The notes: a model not told the origin generated them from the letters alone. Counted from the first letter of the stretch, positions 33,129 to 43,517 are shown. The stretch: DNA of 64,000 nucleotides from Bradyrhizobium liaoningense (GCF_018130825.1 NZ_JAFCJS010000004.1:558001-622000); one strand, 5' to 3'. Numbers and translations: made by a program.

Positions 33129-35354
33129 CTACTTCGTCAGCAGCGCATACGCGCCGGTCCAGTCCTCCGGCGGCGGATTGAGCTGGAATTCCTTGATCCT
33201 CGCTTCGTAGAGCTTGAACAGCTTTTCCAGCGTGTCGGCGTCTTCGCTGCGGCGGCCACGCTCGATCGCGTTCATTGCGCCCTGCCAGTCGCGGTTGCGG
33301 TAGCAGCCGAGCATCTCGATGGTGATGTTGCGCAGGCGCTGGAAGGCGGCCGAATGCATCACGTCCTCGCGGCCGGCGATGGCGTAGATCACCTCCGGCT
33401 CGGTCTTGCCCTTGACCATGATGAAGTCGAGCTCGAGGATCGCGAACTTGTCCTTGGCGGCGAGCGCCGTCCTGGAGCCGACGATGATCGGGAAGCCGTA
33501 TTCCTTGGTCTGCCCTTCCAGGCGCGAGGCGAGGTTCACGCAGTCGCCGAGCGCTGTGTAGTTCTTCCGCAGATCGGAGCCCATGTTACCGACCACGCCG
33601 ATGCCGGTGTTGAGGCCGATGCCGACATTGAGCGGGATGTAGACATGGCCGCCCTCGGCAGCCTCCTGCTCGCGCTCCTTGTTGACCTCGTCGATCTTCT
33701 CAAGCATGCCGATCGCCGCCGCGCAGGCGTTGACCTCGTGCTCGGCATCGTCGAGCGGCGCGTTCCAGAACGCCATGATGGCATCGCCCATATATTTGTC
33801 GACGTAGCCCTTCCGCTTGGTGATCACGTTGGTCAGCGGCGTCAGGAAACGGTTCATCAGCGCGGTGAGACCTTGCGGATCGTGCTTGTAGCTCTCGGAG
33901 ATCGTGGTGAAGCCGCGCACGTCCGAGAACATGATCGTGATCTCGCGCTCCTCGCCACCAAGCTTGAGTTTCTCCGGCGTGAGCTGCTCGACCAGCTCCG
34001 GCGACAGATATTGCGCGAACATGCCGCGGATCTCCTTGCGCTGCCGCTGCTCGCGCACGAAGCTGCCGAAGATCAGCGTCAGGTAGATCGCGGTGGTCGA
34101 GAGCAGCGGGTAAGTGAAGTCGATGAGCTGGCGGTGCTGCGCGTAGAAGAACCAGGACGTGCCGACCAGGATCGCGGCGAACATCGCACCCGCCAGCACC
34201 AGGCGGACGGGACCGAGATTCGGCGTGAAGATGATGACGAGTAGGCCGATGAACAGCGCGGCGAGCAGCTCGATACCGAGCGCATAGTTCGGCTGCGAGA
34301 TCATCGCGCCGGTCAGAACGCTCTCCAGCACCTGGGCGTGGATCTCGACACCCGGCATGGCCCGGGATACCGGTGTGGTCTTGATGTCGTTCAGGCCGAC
34401 CGCGGAGGTGCCGACCAGCACCAGCTTGCCGGCGATCTTGCTCGGCGACACCGTGTTGTCGAGCACGTCTGCGGCCGAGACGTAGATCGAGGGATCATAG
34501 CGGGCGTAGTGCACCCAGAGCTGGCCGTTCCTGTCGGTCGGGATCTCGACGCCCTTGAGGCGGATGGCGCGCACGCCGGACTTGTCGGTCCGGACCAGCA
34601 GCGTCGGCGTGCTGGTGACGACCCGCAGGATCTCCAGGCTGAGCGAGGGCATGATGTTGCCCTGGGCGCGCATCACCATCGGCACGCGGCGGATCAGGCC
34701 GTCGCGCTCGGTCCTGATCGTGAACAGGCCGCGACCGGCGGCGACCTTCTCGATCACGGGCACGTTGCGCAACAGGCCGGGAAACTCGAACAGAAACTTC
34801 TCGGCATCCGCCTCGCCGACCGTCGCCACCCCTGTGAAGGGAAGCGTCTTGTCGATCTCCGACGTGATGTGCGACTGCCCGGTCTCGCCCAGCACCACGC
34901 GCGAGCGCCTGATCGCGTCGGAGAGGATCTGGTCGTTGGTCGGCAGCTCGCGCAGCTTGGCACGCGTGGCATCGTCCAGATAGCGCATCTGTCCCGCGAC
35001 CAGGTCCGGGTTGAGCCGGTCGGGTTCCGAGAACACCACGTCGAAGCCGATCGCGACCGCACCATTGCTGGTGAGGTTCTGGATCAGGTCGGCGATCCGC
35101 GTCCGCGGCCACGGCCACTGGCCGAGCTTGGCGAGGCTCTTGTCGTCGATGTCGACGATGGCGACCGGCCGCACCGTCTTGTGGCGCGGATCGATCAATT
35201 GAAACATATCGAAGGTGCGCAGCCGCAATTCCTGGATCGGCGGCGGGTCCCAGACGCGGGCGCCGGCGAATATGACCAGCAGCGCAAGGCACATCAGCCG
35301 CGCGAAGCCTAACTTCTGCGCAAACCACCGCCGCAAGATCCTGAGACGTCTCAT
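33129..35354 (-). CDS. CHASE2-domain adenylate cyclase (class III)
   Basis: A 741-residue membrane sensor enzyme. One TM (19-33) precedes an extracytoplasmic CHASE2 domain (about 40-355), then three TMs (about 360-432) and a class III cyclase domain (about 465-650). Metal-binding Asp residues are D478 (FSDVRGF) and D524 (YMGDAIM); K520 and D604 occupy the adenine-recognition positions, and N607/R611 the transition-state positions, so an active adenylate rather than guanylate cyclase is expected. A C-terminal helical tail follows. It lies 124 bases downstream of the giant FecR protein on the same strand, suggesting that CHASE2 senses that protein or its state. Confidence 0.94.
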   Translation of the reverse strand: MRRLRILRRWFAQKLGFARLMCLALLVIFAGARVWDPPPIQELRLRTFDMFQLIDPRHKTVRPVAIVDIDDKSLAKLGQWPWPRTRIADLIQNLTSNGAVAIGFDVVFSEPDRLNPDLVAGQMRYLDDATRAKLRELPTNDQILSDAIRRSRVVLGETGQSHITSEIDKTLPFTGVATVGEADAEKFLFEFPGLLRNVPVIEKVAAGRGLFTIRTERDGLIRRVPMVMRAQGNIMPSLSLEILRVVTSTPTLLVRTDKSGVRAIRLKGVEIPTDRNGQLWVHYARYDPSIYVSAADVLDNTVSPSKIAGKLVLVGTSAVGLNDIKTTPVSRAMPGVEIHAQVLESVLTGAMISQPNYALGIELLAALFIGLLVIIFTPNLGPVRLVLAGAMFAAILVGTSWFFYAQHRQLIDFTYPLLSTTAIYLTLIFGSFVREQRQRKEIRGMFAQYLSPELVEQLTPEKLKLGGEEREITIMFSDVRGFTTISESYKHDPQGLTALMNRFLTPLTNVITKRKGYVDKYMGDAIMAFWNAPLDDAEHEVNACAAAIGMLEKIDEVNKEREQEAAEGGHVYIPLNVGIGLNTGIGVVGNMGSDLRKNYTALGDCVNLASRLEGQTKEYGFPIIVGSRTALAAKDKFAILELDFIMVKGKTEPEVIYAIAGREDVMHSAAFQRLRNITIEMLGCYRNRDWQGAMNAIERGRRSEDADTLEKLFKLYEARIKEFQLNPPPEDWTGAYALLTK

Positions 35355-35478
35355 GCTGGTCGAGTTTCCCGGAGCCCGCCTTCGGCCGTAACAGGGCCGA
35401 CAATACGCAATCAGCTATGCCTTTGGTACTGGAATCCGCCGCGGACAGGGTGCCGCCGCCGATCCCGGCGAATGCCCG

Positions 35479-38400
35479 TCAGGCGTGGGTCGCAACGATG
35501 AAATCGCTGGCGTGCAGGCTGCCCGCGGCCAGATTCTTCAGCAGGATCGACTGGTGATCGTCGAGCGTGACCAGCGCGCCACCCGCCTGCTGCGTGATGA
35601 CGATGTCGCTGAAGGACTTGATGCCGGCGAACTCGCGCAGGTCGATCTTGTCCTGGCCCAGCTCGAAATCGACGATCGTGCTCTGGACCGGAAGCGTCGA
35701 ATTCGTGAAGGCGAACTGGTCCTGCCCGCTGGTCCCGACCAGGGTCGGTCCCGTGGGCGGATCGACGACCAGCGTGCCGCCGTTGCCGTCGCTGACGAAC
35801 TCGAAGCTGTCGATGCTGTAGCTGCCGGCGAACTTGATGTTCGCGGTTTCGGTGCCGTCGCTCAGCGTCAGCACGCCGCCGAGATGGTCGGCGTTTTCGG
35901 TGTAGACCACCCCGGTCAGATGCGCGAAGTCGATGTCCTTGAGGTCGATCAGATCCGAATTGGCGACGGTGCCGTCGCCGGCAAAGCCGTTGATGGTGCC
36001 GGTGAAATCGGCGGCGTGCTCGATCGCGAGCGTGCCGGTGGTTCCGCTGTCGTTGGCGAAGGTCACGTCCTGCGACGAAGCCTCGCTGAGGTTCAGCACC
36101 GTGCCGCTCTCGATCGTCATGGGCGTGTCGGCGAGCGGATCATAGACGGTGGTACCGCCTTGACCGTCGCTCTGAAGGTGCCAGTTCACGTCCCTGCCGA
36201 GGAACAACAGCGTGACGGTGGTCGTGCCGTTGTAGAAGCCGACCGTGGTGATGTTCGTATCCGCGTTGTAGTCGGCCTGCGCCGACATCGTGGACGTCCA
36301 GGCGAGGTCCTTCAGGTCGATCAGATTGTTGGACGAGAGCGGGGCTCCGGCCGGAGACCCCGAGATCAGCCCGTGGAAATCCTTGGAATCGTCCAGGATC
36401 AGGGTGCCGAGCCCGTTGTCGTAGTAGACGGTTATGCCCGAGAACTCTCCGTTGACCAGCGTGCCCGCAACCGAGCCCTCGATCTCCACGACGGCCTTGT
36501 TGGAGATCTCGATCGCGCCGGTGCCGGTGACGTTGCCCTTGATGTCGATCGTCGACACGTCGTTGCCGGAGAACGGGCCGGCCTCGACCAGGCCGTCGAG
36601 GACGACCGCGCCATTCACGGTGAACACGGTGCCGGGCTCGGTCAGCAGCGTCACGCCGGAAGCGACGGTCAGGTCATGGATCGTGACGTTGGTCGCGCTG
36701 TCGACGGTGATAGGTTCGCCCCCGGCGAGCAGCTTCACGTCGTAGCTGGCCGCCGGCACGCCCAGGCTCCAGTTCGACGCCGTGTTCCAGTCGCCGCCGG
36801 CCGGATTGGTCCATTCATCGACCGGAGCGATCTCGACGATGGTGCCGCCGGCGCCGTCGCTGCTGGTGATGAAATGCGTGTCGCTGTAGTCGCCGATCAG
36901 CTTCAGCGAGATGCTGTGGCCGTACGCATCGCTCACGACGAGATTGCCGGTCGCGGAATCGTAGACGGTCGCGGTCCCGCTGTCCCAGGTGATGGTCGAC
37001 AGGTCGATCTTCTCGTTGGCGGCAAAGCCGGCGATCGAGCCGCCGAAGGTCGCGGTGTCGATCTCGAGCCCGGCACCGTCACCCGCGAAGGTGATGGTCT
37101 GGGCCACCGCGTTCTTGATCTCGAGCGTCGCGCCGGCATCGATCGTGACCGAGCCGGAGCCGGACAGCGAGCCGAACAGCGTCAGCGTGCCGGTGTGGAC
37201 CTCGATGGAGTGGTTGTTGGTGATGGTGCCCGTGATCGACGCCGTGCCCCAGCTTTCGATCTCGTTCGTATTGGTGATGCCGAGGCCGGCCACGGAAATC
37301 GAGGCGCCGTTGAGCAGATCGATCTCGCCGCCGTTGACGATCGAGGACACGTTGCCGAAGACGCTCGTTCCGGACACCGTCCAGATGCCAGTCGCCAGGT
37401 TGTTGAAGGTCGCGCTCGCGACCGAGATGTTGCCGTTGATATGGCCGCTATTGTTGATGGTGACGGCGCCGCCGGTCTCGACGATCGCGTAGGTCGCCGC
37501 GGTCACGCTCGAGGCGGCGGCCGGCCCGATCGTGCCGGAATTGTCGATCGTCGCCGAGCCGGTGGCGTTTTCCTGGATGAAGATCGCGGCATGGCCGGTC
37601 GCGCCCACGATCGAGCCGGTGTTGGTGATATGCGTCGAGCCGGACGCGACCGGATCGCCCAGCTCATTGGCGTCGTTCTGCGTGACCCTGATGCCGGCAG
37701 AGCTCGTGCCGGTGATGCTGCCGTGATTGACGATGGTGACATCGCCCGCGCCCGCCGCCAACGCCGACAGACCGACGGCGCCGCTGGCGGAGCCATTGTT
37801 GGTAACGGTCACGTCGCCGCCGCCGTGATCGAAAGCGGCGATCGCGGTACCTGCGGCGGTGATCTGCGAGATCGCGCCAGTCGTGACGGTGATGTCGCCG
37901 ACGCCCCAGGTGAACGCCTCGATGCCGTAGCCGGCATCCGCGGTGATCGCCGCATCGCTGGTGACGATGACGTCGCCATTGACCGCGCCCGAGAAGGCCC
38001 CGTTGCCGCCGGGCTTGTAGCCGGCGATGATCGCGCCCGGCGTGGTCAGGTCGTTGTTCAGCGCCGAGCCGGAATGGATCGTGCCGTGCGCTTCGACCGA
38101 GATCGTGCTGCCGACATCGTCGTCGATCGCAGCCGCGAAATTGACCGCCACGATGCCGGAGCTGCCCGAGGTGAGAACGCTGCCGGCCTCGGTCGTGACG
38201 GTCTGGCTGCCGGTGCCATAGCTGCGCGACCGGATGCCGTAGATCGCGCTGCCGGTGATGGTCCCGCCGGCATCGATGGTGATGTCGCCGCTGCCCCAGG
38301 TGAGGGCATCGATGCCGTAGGCACCGCCGACGGCGCCGCCAAGCTGGGTGATCGACATGTCGCCGCCATTGGCGGCATTCGAATTCTCGACGAGCACGCC

Positions 38401-41400
38401 GGCCGAATCGGCCCCGATGCCGGTCGCCTTGCCGGTGAGATCGTTGACCGTGATGTTGCCGGTAGCGGTCGACCCGTCGCTCAGCCAGATGCCGTGGCCG
38501 GCGGAGCCGGTGATGTCCCCGGTCGCGGTCAGCGAGACGTCGCCGGCACCGTTCTGGGTGACGTCGATGCCGTTGCTCGCGCCCGTGAGCGTGCCGCTCA
38601 GCGTGAGCGCGACGCTGGCATGCGTCCCCTTCGACATCGAGACGTCGAGCGCGTCGCCAACCGACGCCGCGATGTCGGCATCGCCGGTGACGGTGATTGT
38701 GCCGTCGGCCGCCGCCTCGCCCGTGATGGTCCCGGTGAAACTCTGGCCGGCGACCTTGTCGAGCTGCAGCGTGCCGGTGCCGCCGGCGAAGGTGACAGTT
38801 TGCGCATCAGCGCCGCCGAGCTCGAGCGTCGCGCCGTCGGCGATGATCAGGGCGCCGGCGCCGGTGATGCCGCCGGCGAGGTTGAGCGTGCCGGCCTGGA
38901 CTTCGATGCTGCCGCCGGTGTTGGTGACGCCGGCCGCGATCGTGTTGGAGCCCGAGACGCTGTAGAGATTGCCGGCATTGCTCAGGCTGCCGCCATTGAT
39001 CGACACGCCGGTCAGATAGAGCTTCGATGTGCCGTCAACCGAGATCGTGCCGCCGGTATTGGTGATGGTGGCGGCCGTCAGCTTCAGCGTGCCGCCGGTC
39101 ACCGCCTCGATCAGGCCCTGATTGGTGACGGCGTGGATCGTGGCCGGATCGATCGTCAGCGTGCCGCCGGTGACGGCGATCGTACCGGTGTTGGTGATAT
39201 CGGCATTGTCGATCGCGCTGGTGCCGGTCGATTCCAGCGTACCCGCGATCGTGAGCGTGCCGCCGTCGATGACCGTACCGACGAGATCGAGCGCCGAGCC
39301 GAGGGCGACCGAAACCGCGCCGGTCCCGTTGGTCACCGTCGTCGAGATCAGCTTCAGCGTGCCGCCGTCGGTCGCGGCCAGCGTGCCGGTATTGGTGACG
39401 GCCTGGTGGTCGATGTCGAGCTCGGCGCCATTGGCCCGAAGCGTGCCGGCATTGGCGATGCTGGCCGAGGTCATGGCGGCGAGCGTCAGCACGCCGCCGA
39501 TCGCCTCGATCAGGCCGTTGTTGGTGATGGAGGCGTCGGAAATCGTGGTCGCGCCAGTCGATTCCAGCGTGCCCTGGATGGTGAGCGCGCCGCCGGTCAG
39601 ACTCACGCCCGACAACGTCAGATCGCCATCGACGGTGATCGCCGCAACGCTCAGCGTCGCCCCGCCGTCGATGCGGCTGGCGCCGGTGACGTCGATCGTG
39701 CCCGCACCCTTGATCGCGCCGCCGCTGATCGTGGCGTCGTCGAGCGTCAGCGCAGCATTGCCGTCGACGACGACGTTGCCGCTCGAATTGTCGACCGTCG
39801 AGCCCTGATCGATCACCAGCGCACCGCCAGCCAGCACCTCGATGAGGCCGGCATTGGTGACGGTCTCGTCGCTCAGCGCATTGCCGGTGCCGCTGACGTT
39901 GAAGAGGGCGTTGTTGTTCAGGATGCCGCAGCTCAGGACGGCGTCGCCGGTGAGATCCATCTCACCATTGTTGGTGATCGTGCCGGCGCCCTGGAGACCG
40001 GCGTTGAAGATCGGGCCACCCTCGTCCTCGCCGTTCAGGGTGCCGATCACCTCACCGGCTCCGCCGATCGTCGCGTTGTTGACGACCAGCCTGCCGGAGG
40101 AGTCGATGGTGATCTGGCCGGCATTGGTGACGCCGGACCCCTGATGGATCGTCAGCCAGCCATTTGCCAGCACCTCGATCACACCGCTCGACGTGTTGTC
40201 CACGGTCTGGCCGGCGAACTCGGCGAAGCCCTTGACGTTGACCGTGCCGGAATTGTTCAGCGTGCCGTTCTCGATCAGGCTGACGCCGTCGAGCTCCAGC
40301 GTGCCGAGAATGGTGACGGTGCCGCCGTCGACCGTCGTGCCATCGACGATCAGCGTCGCGCCGGCATCGGTCTTCAGCGTGCCGCCGGCATTGTGGATCT
40401 CGGCCAACGTCTTCAGCGTGCCGCCGAATACTTCGAGCGTGCCGGAATTGGTGATCGTGGTGCCGACGGCGAAATCGCCGCCGGCCTTGAGCGTCAGGTG
40501 CCCGGCATTGGTCAATACGCTGGTGTCCAGGATCTCGGCCAGGCCGCCGACCGACGCCGTGCCGGTCGCGGCGTTGGTGAAGATCGAGTCCGCGCGCATG
40601 TCGAGCGAGCCCGCGATGGTCAGCGAGCTCTGGTTGATCAGCTGCGGCGGCGGACCGCCGAAATCATTCATCGTGATCGACTTGGCATAAGCCGGCGCGT
40701 CGATCGTGGCCGGGAAAGACGGCGTCAGGCCGTGCAGTTGGTCGGTGATGACGATGACGTCGTCGTCGATGGTCGGGACGGTGCCGGTCGCCCAGTTCGC
40801 GGCGTCTTTCCAGAAGCCGCCGGAGGGAGCGCCGGGCTTCTCGGTCGCGATCCACACCACGGCGGGCGCATCGGTGCCGGTGATCGTGACGGTGATGGTC
40901 TGTTGCGCGGTCGCGCCTTGCGCGTCCGTGACCGTCACGGTGTAGACCAGCGTCAGCACCTCGCCCTTCGGAATGAAATCGGCGAGGTAGACCGGAAGGT
41001 CGGCCAGCGACCAGTTGATGGTGCCGGTGCCATCGCCGGTGCTGTCGGCCCCCGACACGATCGCAACCGACATCGCGCTCTGGAATGCCGCGAGCGGGCC
41101 CGGCGGAACGGTGCTGCCATCAGGCAGCGTCGCACTGGTCAGCGCCACCGACACGGTATGCGTGTCGGTCAGATCGACGTCGTTGAAGTTCAGCGTGCCC
41201 GAGGTCGCCTCATCGCTGATAAGCGGGCCGCCCGGCACGCTGGTGCCGCCTTCGAAAGTGATGGTCGGAACGCTGCTGGTGATCACCGGCTTGTCGTTGG
41301 TGCCCGTGATCGTGATGGTGATCGGGATGAACGCGGATTCTGGGTTGACCAGGAAATTGGTGTCGACGCGGACCATGTAGGTCAGCGTCAGCGTTTCGCC

Positions 41401-42897
41401 GGCCGCGAGGAAATCGAAGACGTTGTCGGGGATCGTGTAGGTCCAGACCGCCGAGCCGTTGTTGTTGTTGCCGCCGGCGGGGACCACGCTGATATCGATC
41501 AGCGTTGCCGCGATGTCCTGCTTCTGGAGAGCGCTGAGCGAGCCGGTGACGTCCTGCTGGCCGGCGTTCTTGTAGACGTAGTTCGGTGCCTCGGCGAGGC
41601 TTATGCTCACCGTCGGCCGGTCGCCGAGATTCTGATCGACGAAGGTGATCCGGCCGGAGATCGTGTCGGAATGCGTGGTGTCGCCGGTCGTGCCCGCGCG
41701 CTCGCTCAGCGAGAACGCCGTGTTCACATTGCCGCTGAGATCGAGGCTCCGCGCCAGTGGCTGGCCGGGAATACGGGTCGCGGTCGACGTGGATCCGCCC
41801 GACTCCTCCGATCCCGCGCGATTGAGGTTCGTGAAGGTCGCGATCGCGACGTCGCCCGCCCCCGACTTGAACACGACATCCTGGGTGATCGGCGTGATCG
41901 TGTCGGTGAAGTTCGTCAGCTTGGTGTTGCTGTTGTTGTCGGTGAACTTCAGCGTGAACACGTCCGTGATCAGCTTCTGCACGTCCGGCGACATCAGCGC
42001 GTTGCTGATCGAGACGTTGCCGCCGCTGATCTGGATCATCTGGCCGGCCTGGTTGACCGTCGCGATCGGCAGCAGCGTGATCTTGTCGAACAGGATGTAG
42101 GAGCCCGTAGTGCCGTTCGGCTCGACCAGCACCTGGAAGCTCGCCTGCGGCTGCGGGTCGCCGCCGCCGGCGGGAACGACGAAGTTGATCTGGGTCAGCA
42201 CCGCGGTGCCGCGGATGCCCATGGTCGCGACCGGCGTGTCGACCTTCATGTCGCCGTGCTTGGCGGTTTCGCCGGCGACGAAGGTGATGGTGCCTGCGAC
42301 CAGGCTCAGCAGCGAGGAGTTGTTCGACCCGTTGGGGTCGTAGACCATCTCGTTCAGCACCATCCGCGCATTGGAGGACAGGCCGAACACGGTGCCGTCG
42401 ATGAAGGTGATGCCGAGCGTCGAATCCGCACCGGTCGACACCACGTCGCCCTTCTCGACATTGTCGCCGTTGTTGAGGATGACCGAAACGCCGTTGCGGA
42501 TCGCGGTCGCGCTGCCGGAGAGCTTTGTGACGTGGCCGATGACCTGGGCCGCAGCAGTGCCCGGCGCGGCCTGGGCAACCTGGACGTGCCCCGTCAGCGC
42601 GTTGACGACGTCGCCGGTGAGGTGGGCGCCATCGGACGAGGCGAGTGCGGCACGCTTCTCACCCCTAAAATAATCGTGAACGACGAAGTCCCGCCCCTCA
42701 TGGGACAGCACGAGGTCGAGACCTGAGCGCTTGAAGTCGCCGTTGAAGATCAGGTTCGGGTCGGGAACAACGACAGCCCCGGCGGGCACGTGACCGTGCG
42801 CCTTGGCGGTAAAGGAATCGACGTGGACATAGGCGGGCGAGTGGGAACCCTCGCCGTGGAAGGGAATCGCGGCGTCAAATTTGCCAGCGTAATTCAA
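35479..42897 (-). CDS. Giant FecR-domain repeat protein, probable type I secreted adhesin
   Basis: A 2472-residue protein with no signal peptide. Order: a unique N terminus (1-110); a FecR-like domain (about 120-235, with GDNVEKGDVVSTG and DTPVATMGIRGT); Ig/cadherin-like VCBS repeats (about 400-680, e.g. TITGTNDKPVIT); a WKDAANWATGTVP motif (about 690-706); a very long Gly/Thr/Asn-rich region of short beta-helix-like repeats (about 720-1950, many copies of N-x-G-x-[IL] and GGTL); a second W..ASNWSLGVP motif (about 2035-2050); and a C terminus (about 2385-2472, GTSGQDQFAF ... VDFELGQDKIDLREFAG ... LLKNLAAGSLHASDF) typical of type I secretion targets. The start codon at 42897 is TTG with no strong ribosome site, so the exact start is uncertain (a GTG at residue 37 is possible). 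Confidence 0.9.
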   Translation of the reverse strand: MNYAGKFDAAIPFHGEGSHSPAYVHVDSFTAKAHGHVPAGAVVVPDPNLIFNGDFKRSGLDLVLSHEGRDFVVHDYFRGEKRAALASSDGAHLTGDVVNALTGHVQVAQAAPGTAAAQVIGHVTKLSGSATAIRNGVSVILNNGDNVEKGDVVSTGADSTLGITFIDGTVFGLSSNARMVLNEMVYDPNGSNNSSLLSLVAGTITFVAGETAKHGDMKVDTPVATMGIRGTAVLTQINFVVPAGGGDPQPQASFQVLVEPNGTTGSYILFDKITLLPIATVNQAGQMIQISGGNVSISNALMSPDVQKLITDVFTLKFTDNNSNTKLTNFTDTITPITQDVVFKSGAGDVAIATFTNLNRAGSEESGGSTSTATRIPGQPLARSLDLSGNVNTAFSLSERAGTTGDTTHSDTISGRITFVDQNLGDRPTVSISLAEAPNYVYKNAGQQDVTGSLSALQKQDIAATLIDISVVPAGGNNNNGSAVWTYTIPDNVFDFLAAGETLTLTYMVRVDTNFLVNPESAFIPITITITGTNDKPVITSSVPTITFEGGTSVPGGPLISDEATSGTLNFNDVDLTDTHTVSVALTSATLPDGSTVPPGPLAAFQSAMSVAIVSGADSTGDGTGTINWSLADLPVYLADFIPKGEVLTLVYTVTVTDAQGATAQQTITVTITGTDAPAVVWIATEKPGAPSGGFWKDAANWATGTVPTIDDDVIVITDQLHGLTPSFPATIDAPAYAKSITMNDFGGPPPQLINQSSLTIAGSLDMRADSIFTNAATGTASVGGLAEILDTSVLTNAGHLTLKAGGDFAVGTTITNSGTLEVFGGTLKTLAEIHNAGGTLKTDAGATLIVDGTTVDGGTVTILGTLELDGVSLIENGTLNNSGTVNVKGFAEFAGQTVDNTSSGVIEVLANGWLTIHQGSGVTNAGQITIDSSGRLVVNNATIGGAGEVIGTLNGEDEGGPIFNAGLQGAGTITNNGEMDLTGDAVLSCGILNNNALFNVSGTGNALSDETVTNAGLIEVLAGGALVIDQGSTVDNSSGNVVVDGNAALTLDDATISGGAIKGAGTIDVTGASRIDGGATLSVAAITVDGDLTLSGVSLTGGALTIQGTLESTGATTISDASITNNGLIEAIGGVLTLAAMTSASIANAGTLRANGAELDIDHQAVTNTGTLAATDGGTLKLISTTVTNGTGAVSVALGSALDLVGTVIDGGTLTIAGTLESTGTSAIDNADITNTGTIAVTGGTLTIDPATIHAVTNQGLIEAVTGGTLKLTAATITNTGGTISVDGTSKLYLTGVSINGGSLSNAGNLYSVSGSNTIAAGVTNTGGSIEVQAGTLNLAGGITGAGALIIADGATLELGGADAQTVTFAGGTGTLQLDKVAGQSFTGTITGEAAADGTITVTGDADIAASVGDALDVSMSKGTHASVALTLSGTLTGASNGIDVTQNGAGDVSLTATGDITGSAGHGIWLSDGSTATGNITVNDLTGKATGIGADSAGVLVENSNAANGGDMSITQLGGAVGGAYGIDALTWGSGDITIDAGGTITGSAIYGIRSRSYGTGSQTVTTEAGSVLTSGSSGIVAVNFAAAIDDDVGSTISVEAHGTIHSGSALNNDLTTPGAIIAGYKPGGNGAFSGAVNGDVIVTSDAAITADAGYGIEAFTWGVGDITVTTGAISQITAAGTAIAAFDHGGGDVTVTNNGSASGAVGLSALAAGAGDVTIVNHGSITGTSSAGIRVTQNDANELGDPVASGSTHITNTGSIVGATGHAAIFIQENATGSATIDNSGTIGPAAASSVTAATYAIVETGGAVTINNSGHINGNISVASATFNNLATGIWTVSGTSVFGNVSSIVNGGEIDLLNGASISVAGLGITNTNEIESWGTASITGTITNNHSIEVHTGTLTLFGSLSGSGSVTIDAGATLEIKNAVAQTITFAGDGAGLEIDTATFGGSIAGFAANEKIDLSTITWDSGTATVYDSATGNLVVSDAYGHSISLKLIGDYSDTHFITSSDGAGGTIVEIAPVDEWTNPAGGDWNTASNWSLGVPAASYDVKLLAGGEPITVDSATNVTIHDLTVASGVTLLTEPGTVFTVNGAVVLDGLVEAGPFSGNDVSTIDIKGNVTGTGAIEISNKAVVEIEGSVAGTLVNGEFSGITVYYDNGLGTLILDDSKDFHGLISGSPAGAPLSSNNLIDLKDLAWTSTMSAQADYNADTNITTVGFYNGTTTVTLLFLGRDVNWHLQSDGQGGTTVYDPLADTPMTIESGTVLNLSEASSQDVTFANDSGTTGTLAIEHAADFTGTINGFAGDGTVANSDLIDLKDIDFAHLTGVVYTENADHLGGVLTLSDGTETANIKFAGSYSIDSFEFVSDGNGGTLVVDPPTGPTLVGTSGQDQFAFTNSTLPVQSTIVDFELGQDKIDLREFAGIKSFSDIVITQQAGGALVTLDDHQSILLKNLAAGSLHASDFIVATHA

Positions 42898-43517
42898 CGG
42901 GGCACCGTAAAAGGGTTAATAATTATGAAAGTATCGACCGCCTAAGCTTGCTTAGCATTACCAAGTCCTTAGCGAAACCATCTATTGCTTGTGTGATTTC
43001 GCATCACTTGGCCCTGCGGACGCCTAGGAAACTACGGTTCCAGCAAGGAACCGAGGTAATACTTGCAGTATTCTGAAGTCGAATTCGGCTTTTTTGCGGA
43101 CATTTCCAAGCATCCAAAGTAACCCGCTGTATAGATTGGACAGCAGATACTCATGTCATCTTTTCCCAGGGGTTCCCCGCGGCATCCTGCGGCAAATACG
43201 GGTCTAAATCTGTGACCTAACTAACAGACCCCGTGAAATCGCGGGCTCGCTAGCCATAGGACGCAGAATCGCCAGCCCCACAACCCTAACTTGCAATCGG
43301 CTGCATTTCGCCGTCGCCGGACATTTCCTAGCTGCCGATTCGTAAAATTTTACGCAATTTGGGCGGGCTTGTTTCAGCCTGTCCCACGGTTTTGGGACCC
43401 CTGCCGGGCGCGTTAAGCAGAACAAAACGGCCCCTCTCGCACTATCTCCGCGAAAGCAACAAAGCCCGGCACGTCGAGGTCGAGAGAGACCTGGGCGAAG
43501 CCGGAAGGGGATGTCAG
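42898..43517. promoter_or_regulatory. Long divergent control region of the giant protein and the LapG-like protease
   Basis: A 620-base spacer with clearly more A+T than its surroundings and no coding signal. It holds a perfect 14-bp palindrome (43341-43354, cgtaaaattttacg), a 7-bp hairpin (43035-43041 with 43047-43053, cggttcc/ggaaccg) and T-runs near 43091. It may contain a regulator site or a leader RNA for either gene. I find no sigma-54-type promoter here. Confidence 0.5.
43341..43354. promoter_or_regulatory. Perfect AT-rich palindrome, candidate operator
   Basis: cgtaaaattttacg is a 14-bp perfect palindrome, 164 bases before the protease start and about 445 bases before the giant gene. 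Its length and symmetry fit a dimeric repressor or activator site. Unidentified. Confidence 0.4.

Noticed and set aside
35485..42726. 2413-codon open frame on the plus strand, antisense to the giant gene.
   Set aside because: It is codon-aligned with the sense gene, so its absence of stops only requires that TTA, CTA and TCA codons are avoided in the sense gene. That fits high-GC codon use. No protein-like motifs are seen, and the sense frame has clear domains.
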